Source of the DNA: VRUE01 sp963703335
GTDB lineage: Bacteria; Actinomycetota; Thermoleophilia; Solirubrobacterales; 70-9
DNA: 64,000 bases
NCBI GenBank assembly: GCA_963703335.1
Contig: OY969812.1
Location: 310,001 to 374,000 of the forward strand
Reading direction: 5' to 3'
Shown here: positions 60,610-64,000 of the stretch, piece by piece
Numbering within the stretch: position 1 is the first letter of the stretch
Layout: every line of letters begins with the position of its first letter
Notes under the pieces: model-generated
Told to the model about the DNA's origin: nothing
Seen by the model: only the letters and a program-made list of their open reading frames with translations
Databases searched by the model: none
Position numbers and translations under genes: made by a program

Positions 60610-60656
60610 AGGTGCAACGTCTTACGGCCGCCAGAGAGCCACAACGCGTTGCACCT
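60610..60656. repeat. Inverted repeat between cmk and der
   Basis: AGGTGCAACG (60610-60619) pairs perfectly with CGTTGCACCT (60647-60656) around a 27-nt loop. It is the only notable gap in the aro-cmk-der run. It may be an attenuator or mRNA-processing hairpin. No T-run follows. Confidence 0.5.
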
Positions 60657-61297
60657 CATCGAGCGAGGCCTCGTTCGCGGGCGAGCTTCGCAATCTGAGT
60701 CACAACCTGCGCCTCGGAAAAGCCTGTGGTGTCGATCTCCACCGCGTCCTCGGCGGGGCGCAGGGCGCTGTGCTGGCGGCTCTCGTCGCGGCTGTCGCGC
60801 TCTCGCTGGGCGGCGAGAACGGCCTCTGGCTCCTCACCAGTCTGGGTGGCCCGGCGGCGGGCGCGCTCCTCGGGCGAGGCGGTGAGGAAGACCTTCAGCG
60901 GCGAGTCGGGACTAACTACGGTGCCGATGTCGCGGCCCTCGGCGATGTAGCGGCCGGCGGCGATCAGCTCGCGTTGGCGCGCAACCATCGCCTCGCGCAC
61001 GCCGGGATGCACGGAGACTCGCGAGGAGGCCTCGGACACCCGCGACTCGCGGATCTCGGCGCTGACGTCCTCACCGTCGAGCGCGACCCTCGCGCCGCTG
61101 AGCGAGATTGAGATCTCACCCGCGACGGCCGCGACTGCTTGGCCATCTTCGAGATCGACCTCGCGCCGCAGGGCGGCGAGTGCGACGCAGCGATACATCG
61201 CCCCGGAGTCGAGGTAGGTGAAGTCGAGCTGGCTGGCAAGGGCGCGCGCCACGGTGGACTTGCCGGCCCCCGCGGGTCCGTCGATGGCAATGACCAT
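60656..61297 (-). CDS. cmk: Cytidylate kinase
   Basis: 213 aa. Walker A IDGPAGAGKSTVARALA, YLDSGAMYRCVAL, GRDIGTVVSPDSPLKVFLTA and the C-terminal RDSRDESR lid region. It phosphorylates CMP and dCMP. ATG 61297 gives MVIAIDGPAG, the normal start. Between aroA and der. Confidence 0.95.
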   Translation of the reverse strand: MVIAIDGPAGAGKSTVARALASQLDFTYLDSGAMYRCVALAALRREVDLEDGQAVAAVAGEISISLSGARVALDGEDVSAEIRESRVSEASSRVSVHPGVREAMVARQRELIAAGRYIAEGRDIGTVVSPDSPLKVFLTASPEERARRRATQTGEEPEAVLAAQRERDSRDESRQHSALRPAEDAVEIDTTGFSEAQVVTQIAKLARERGLAR

Positions 61298-61340
61298 GGG
61301 CGGCAGCGTAGAGACGGTGGCCGGCGGCGGCGTTGCGCGT

Positions 61341-62645
61341 TCAGGCGCTCTTGCGAACCAGCGAGGCGAGGTCCGCCTCGAAGCCCGGGTAGCTGACCGC
61401 CGCCGCGTCCATGCCATCCACCTCGACACCCTCCGCCGAGGCCAGGCCGGCGACGGCGCCGAGCATCGCGATGCGGTGGTCGCCGTGTGAGCGGATGGGG
61501 CCGCCGCGCAGGCCGCCCCCACCCTCGATCTGCATCCCGTCCTCCCGTGCCTCGACGCTCGCCCCAAGCGCAGTCAGCGCCTCGCAGGTGGTGGCGACGC
61601 GGTCGGACTCCTTGCGGCGCAGCTCGGCGGCGTCGCGAATCGTCGTCGTACCCTCGGCGAAGCAAGCGGCAAGGGCGAGCAGGGGCAGCTCGTCAATCGC
61701 CAGCGGGATCTCCTCGCCGCCGGCCTCAGTGCCGCGCAGCTCGGAGGCGCGGGCGCGGATCGTGCCGATCGGCTCGCCGCCGCGCTCCCCTACCGGCTCT
61801 ATCTCGACCTCCGCCCCCATCCGCTCGAGAATCGAGAGCAACCCGGTGCGGGTCGGGTTGGTACCGACCCCCTCCAGCGTCACCTCGCTTCCCGGCACGA
61901 TCAGGGCGGCAACGAGGAAGAATGCAGCTGAAGAGAAGTCGGCGGGAATGTCGAGATCGCCCGGCTCGAGCCGTTTGGCGGGACGAACCGAGATTCCTCC
62001 GTGCAGCCAGGTAACGTCGGCGCCCGCCGCGGCCAGCATCCGCTCGGTGTGATCGCGGCTGCGCGCCGGCTCGCGCACCCAGGTCTCGCCCTCGGCGAGG
62101 AGCCCGGCGAACAGCAGGCAGGACTTCACCTGGGCGCTGGCGATCGGCAACTCATGCTCGACTCCTTTCAGCGGCGTGGCCTCGATTTCGAGCGGTGGCA
62201 GGCGGCTCTCCCGGCAATTCAGCTGGGCCCCCATTCGGCGCAACGGCTGGGCGATTCGATCGACCGGCCGGCGCCGGATCGAGTCGTCGCCGTCGAGGGT
62301 CCAGGTGCCGCTGGGCTGCCCGGCCAGCCAGCCTGGCAGCAGGCGCAGCAGGGTGCCGGCATTGCCGACGTCGATCGTGGCCTGGCGCGCGCCCTGCAAG
62401 CCGATTCCGCGAACGCGAATCGCCGGCTCGATGCCATCGGGGCCGACTCCGTCGACTTCCGCCCCCAGCACGCGCATCGCTTCCAGGGTCGAGCGAGTGT
62501 CCGCCGAATCGAGGTAGCCCTCGATCTGGGTCTCCCCTTCTGCCATCGCAGCAATCAGCGCGGCGCGGTGGGAGATTGACTTGTCGGCCGGCGGACGCAG
62601 GCTGCCGCGCAGGGGTCCGTCCGGGTCGAAACGGGTCGCCGCCAT
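61341..62645 (-). CDS. aroA: 3-phosphoshikimate 1-carboxyvinyltransferase (EPSP synthase)
   Basis: 434 aa. ADKSISHRAALIAAMAEGE, GNAGTLLRLLPGWLAGQPSG and RSRDHTERML are diagnostic. DFSSAAFFLVAALIVPGS and DELPLLALAACFAEG follow. It is the sixth shikimate-pathway step. ATG 62645 lies 4 bp after tyrA. Confidence 0.95.
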   Translation of the reverse strand: MAATRFDPDGPLRGSLRPPADKSISHRAALIAAMAEGETQIEGYLDSADTRSTLEAMRVLGAEVDGVGPDGIEPAIRVRGIGLQGARQATIDVGNAGTLLRLLPGWLAGQPSGTWTLDGDDSIRRRPVDRIAQPLRRMGAQLNCRESRLPPLEIEATPLKGVEHELPIASAQVKSCLLFAGLLAEGETWVREPARSRDHTERMLAAAGADVTWLHGGISVRPAKRLEPGDLDIPADFSSAAFFLVAALIVPGSEVTLEGVGTNPTRTGLLSILERMGAEVEIEPVGERGGEPIGTIRARASELRGTEAGGEEIPLAIDELPLLALAACFAEGTTTIRDAAELRRKESDRVATTCEALTALGASVEAREDGMQIEGGGGLRGGPIRSHGDHRIAMLGAVAGLASAEGVEVDGMDAAAVSYPGFEADLASLVRKSA

Positions 62646-62649
62646 CGCG

Positions 62650-63738
62650 CTAGGTGCCGTTGCCGACGGCGCTGACCGTGTGGCCCAGCTCGCGTACGAG
62701 CGCTGCCGCCCGCTTCGCCTGCTCGTCGCCCGCGACCCAGAGAGAAACCGCACCGGAGGTCATGTCGGGGGCGGGGTAAAGCGCCATGTCCTCGATGTTG
62801 ACGCCGGCCTCGCCGAGCGCGAGCGCCAGCTCGGCGATCGTTCCCGGCCGGTTGGTCACCACCACGCGTAGCTCGCGCAGTGGTCCGCCAGCGAGTTCGG
62901 TCTCGAGCAGCCGGCGGCGGTCGGCCGCCGCCCCAGAGTGCCACTCAGCGACCGCCTCGCGCTCCCCCGCTCGGATCAGCTCGGCCGCCTCGCGCAAACG
63001 CTCGGCGACCGCATCGACGGCCTCGGCCACCGCCTCGCTATTGCTGGCGAAGATGTCGCCCCAGATGGCTGGATTGGCACCGGCAACGCGGGTCGTGTCG
63101 CGGAAGCTGGGACCGACCTCCGGCATTCGCTCGGAGTCGCGGGTCAACTCGGCAACCGCCTGGCCGACCAGGACGTTGGCGACGACGTGTGGCAGGTGAC
63201 TGATCGTCGCCATCAGGCGGTCGTGAGCTTCGGCGTCGATCGCCTGGACCCTGGCGCCGAGCCCGGCGACCGTGCGTTGCAAGCGGTCGTAGAGAAGCCC
63301 GCTCGAGCGTGCGGATTTCGGCGTCAAGTACCAGCGCGCCCCCTCGAAGAGGTCCTCGCGAGCGTTCTCCACCCCCGAGGTCTCCGCCCCCGCCAGCGGA
63401 TGGCCGCCAATGAAGCGCTCGTCGGAGCCGAGCGCGGCAACGATGTCGCGCTTGGTCGAGCCGACGTCGGTGACGACAGTGTCGGGTCCGCAAGCCGCCA
63501 GCGCTGCTTCGGCGAGCACGGTGAGCCGCGCAACCGGAGCCGCGCAAAAGACCACTTCGGCGCCCTCGCATGCCGCCGCCACGGTGGTGGCGCCGCGGTC
63601 GATTACCCCGGCTCCCGTCGCTCTGTCCAGGGTCGCCGCATCCGGGTCATAGCCGATGACCTCCGCCTCCAGATGCCGCCGAGCGGCCAGCCCGATCGAG
63701 CCGCCGATCAGGCCGACGCCGAGGACGGCGACCCTCAT
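62650..63738 (-). CDS. tyrA: Prephenate dehydrogenase with C-terminal ACT domain
   Basis: 362 aa. NAD-binding MRVAVLGVGLIGGSIGLAA, then VGSTKRDIVAAL, GGHPLAGAETSGVENA with the catalytic His, and HLPHVVANVLV. A C-terminal ACT-like domain (VVVTNRPGTIAELALALGEA) may bind tyrosine as inhibitor. ATG 63738 overlaps the aroF stop (ATGA). Confidence 0.94.
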   Translation of the reverse strand: MRVAVLGVGLIGGSIGLAARRHLEAEVIGYDPDAATLDRATGAGVIDRGATTVAAACEGAEVVFCAAPVARLTVLAEAALAACGPDTVVTDVGSTKRDIVAALGSDERFIGGHPLAGAETSGVENAREDLFEGARWYLTPKSARSSGLLYDRLQRTVAGLGARVQAIDAEAHDRLMATISHLPHVVANVLVGQAVAELTRDSERMPEVGPSFRDTTRVAGANPAIWGDIFASNSEAVAEAVDAVAERLREAAELIRAGEREAVAEWHSGAAADRRRLLETELAGGPLRELRVVVTNRPGTIAELALALGEAGVNIEDMALYPAPDMTSGAVSLWVAGDEQAKRAAALVRELGHTVSAVGNGT

Positions 63739-64000
63739 TCGCCGCGCCGGGCCCTGGCCGCGGAGGCAAGCTGATCGAGGATCGAGACCGTGGCCTCCCA
63801 ATCGAGGCACGGATCGGTGATCGACTGGCCGTAGACGAGCTCGCCGTCGCCGAGGTCCTGGCGGCCCTCGACCAGGAAGGACTCGAGCATCACGCCGACG
63901 ATCGCCGCGTTGCCGTCGGCGACCTGATCGGCAACCTCGCCGGCGGCAAGCAGCTGCCGACCCGGATCCTTGCCGCTGTTGTCGTGCGAGGCGTCGATCA
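63735..64000 (-). CDS. aroF: 3-deoxy-7-phosphoheptulonate synthase, C-terminal part (runs off right edge)
   Basis: The last 88 codons read IDASHDNSGKDPGRQ, VADGNAAIVGVMLES, EGRQDLGDGELVYGQSITD and CLDWEATVSIL. These are the C-terminal active-site segments of class I (AroF/G/H-type) DAHP synthase, the first shikimate step. The stop overlaps the tyrA start by 4 bp. The N-terminus is outside the window. Confidence 0.9.
   Translation of the reverse strand, partial: IDASHDNSGKDPGRQLLAAGEVADQVADGNAAIVGVMLESFLVEGRQDLGDGELVYGQSITDPCLDWEATVSILDQLASAARARRGE

Overview
The window is high-GC actinobacterial chromosome. Gene order and protein type suggest class Thermoleophilia (Solirubrobacterales-like). 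This is inferred from the FliA/WhiG-type sigma factor, the wax-ester synthase next to ftsY, and the actinobacterial run smc-rnc-acpP-plsX-rpmF-yceD-coaD-rsmD-recG-fakA-rpmB. No 16S gene is present to prove it. Most genes lie on the minus strand in tightly overlapping operons (ATGA, GTGA and TGATG junctions).

Bases 1-5,880 are an accessory island. An intact tRNA-Gly(GCC) lies at 5805-5878 on the minus strand. Its 3' 41 bp recur exactly at 1914-1954 and 291-331. The terminator that probably once followed the tRNA now sits beyond the farthest copy, at 257-284. The interval between is two tandem cassettes. A (332-1954) carries a thioesterase and a divergent CGNR-type regulator. B (1955-5846) carries hicB-hicA, a 588-aa protein with an Mrr-like nuclease N-terminus, and an intact IS481-family insertion. 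Both cassettes share end architecture: 10-bp-phased GATATGC sites, palindrome A exactly 89 nt from the tRNA core, and palindrome B 120/121 nt from it. Neither encodes an integrase. This integrase-less, tRNA-targeted cassette system is the strongest candidate for something undescribed.

From 5.9 to 31 kb the content is housekeeping: a secreted serine protease, RNase HI, an EF-G paralogue, sigma factor, XerD-like recombinase, L,D-transpeptidase, ilvD, thiD, dprA-comM, yraN-rnhB-lepB-rplS-trmD-khpA-rpsP-ffh-ftsY, a WS/DGAT enzyme and smc-rnc-acpP. The SMC is only 830 aa with no recognisable hinge, RplS has a long acidic tail, and LepB appears to start at a CTG overlapping the rplS stop.

From 31 to 46 kb come plsX-rpmF-yceD, coaD-rsmD-recG-fakA, an MMPL transporter, rpmB, a Phd/VapC module and the ribD-ribE-ribBA-ribH riboflavin operon. 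From 46 to 64 kb come a glycosyltransferase/flippase pair, a CPA1 antiporter, rpe, priA-def-fmt-rsmB, a PH-domain membrane protein and aroF-tyrA-aroA-cmk-der-metK.

Intergenic DNA holds several families of long hairpin repeats. One 87-bp palindromic unit lies in frame inside recG and adds 29 codons. It resembles in principle the Rickettsia palindromic elements, and its relatives are intergenic at 33.7 and 46.5 kb.
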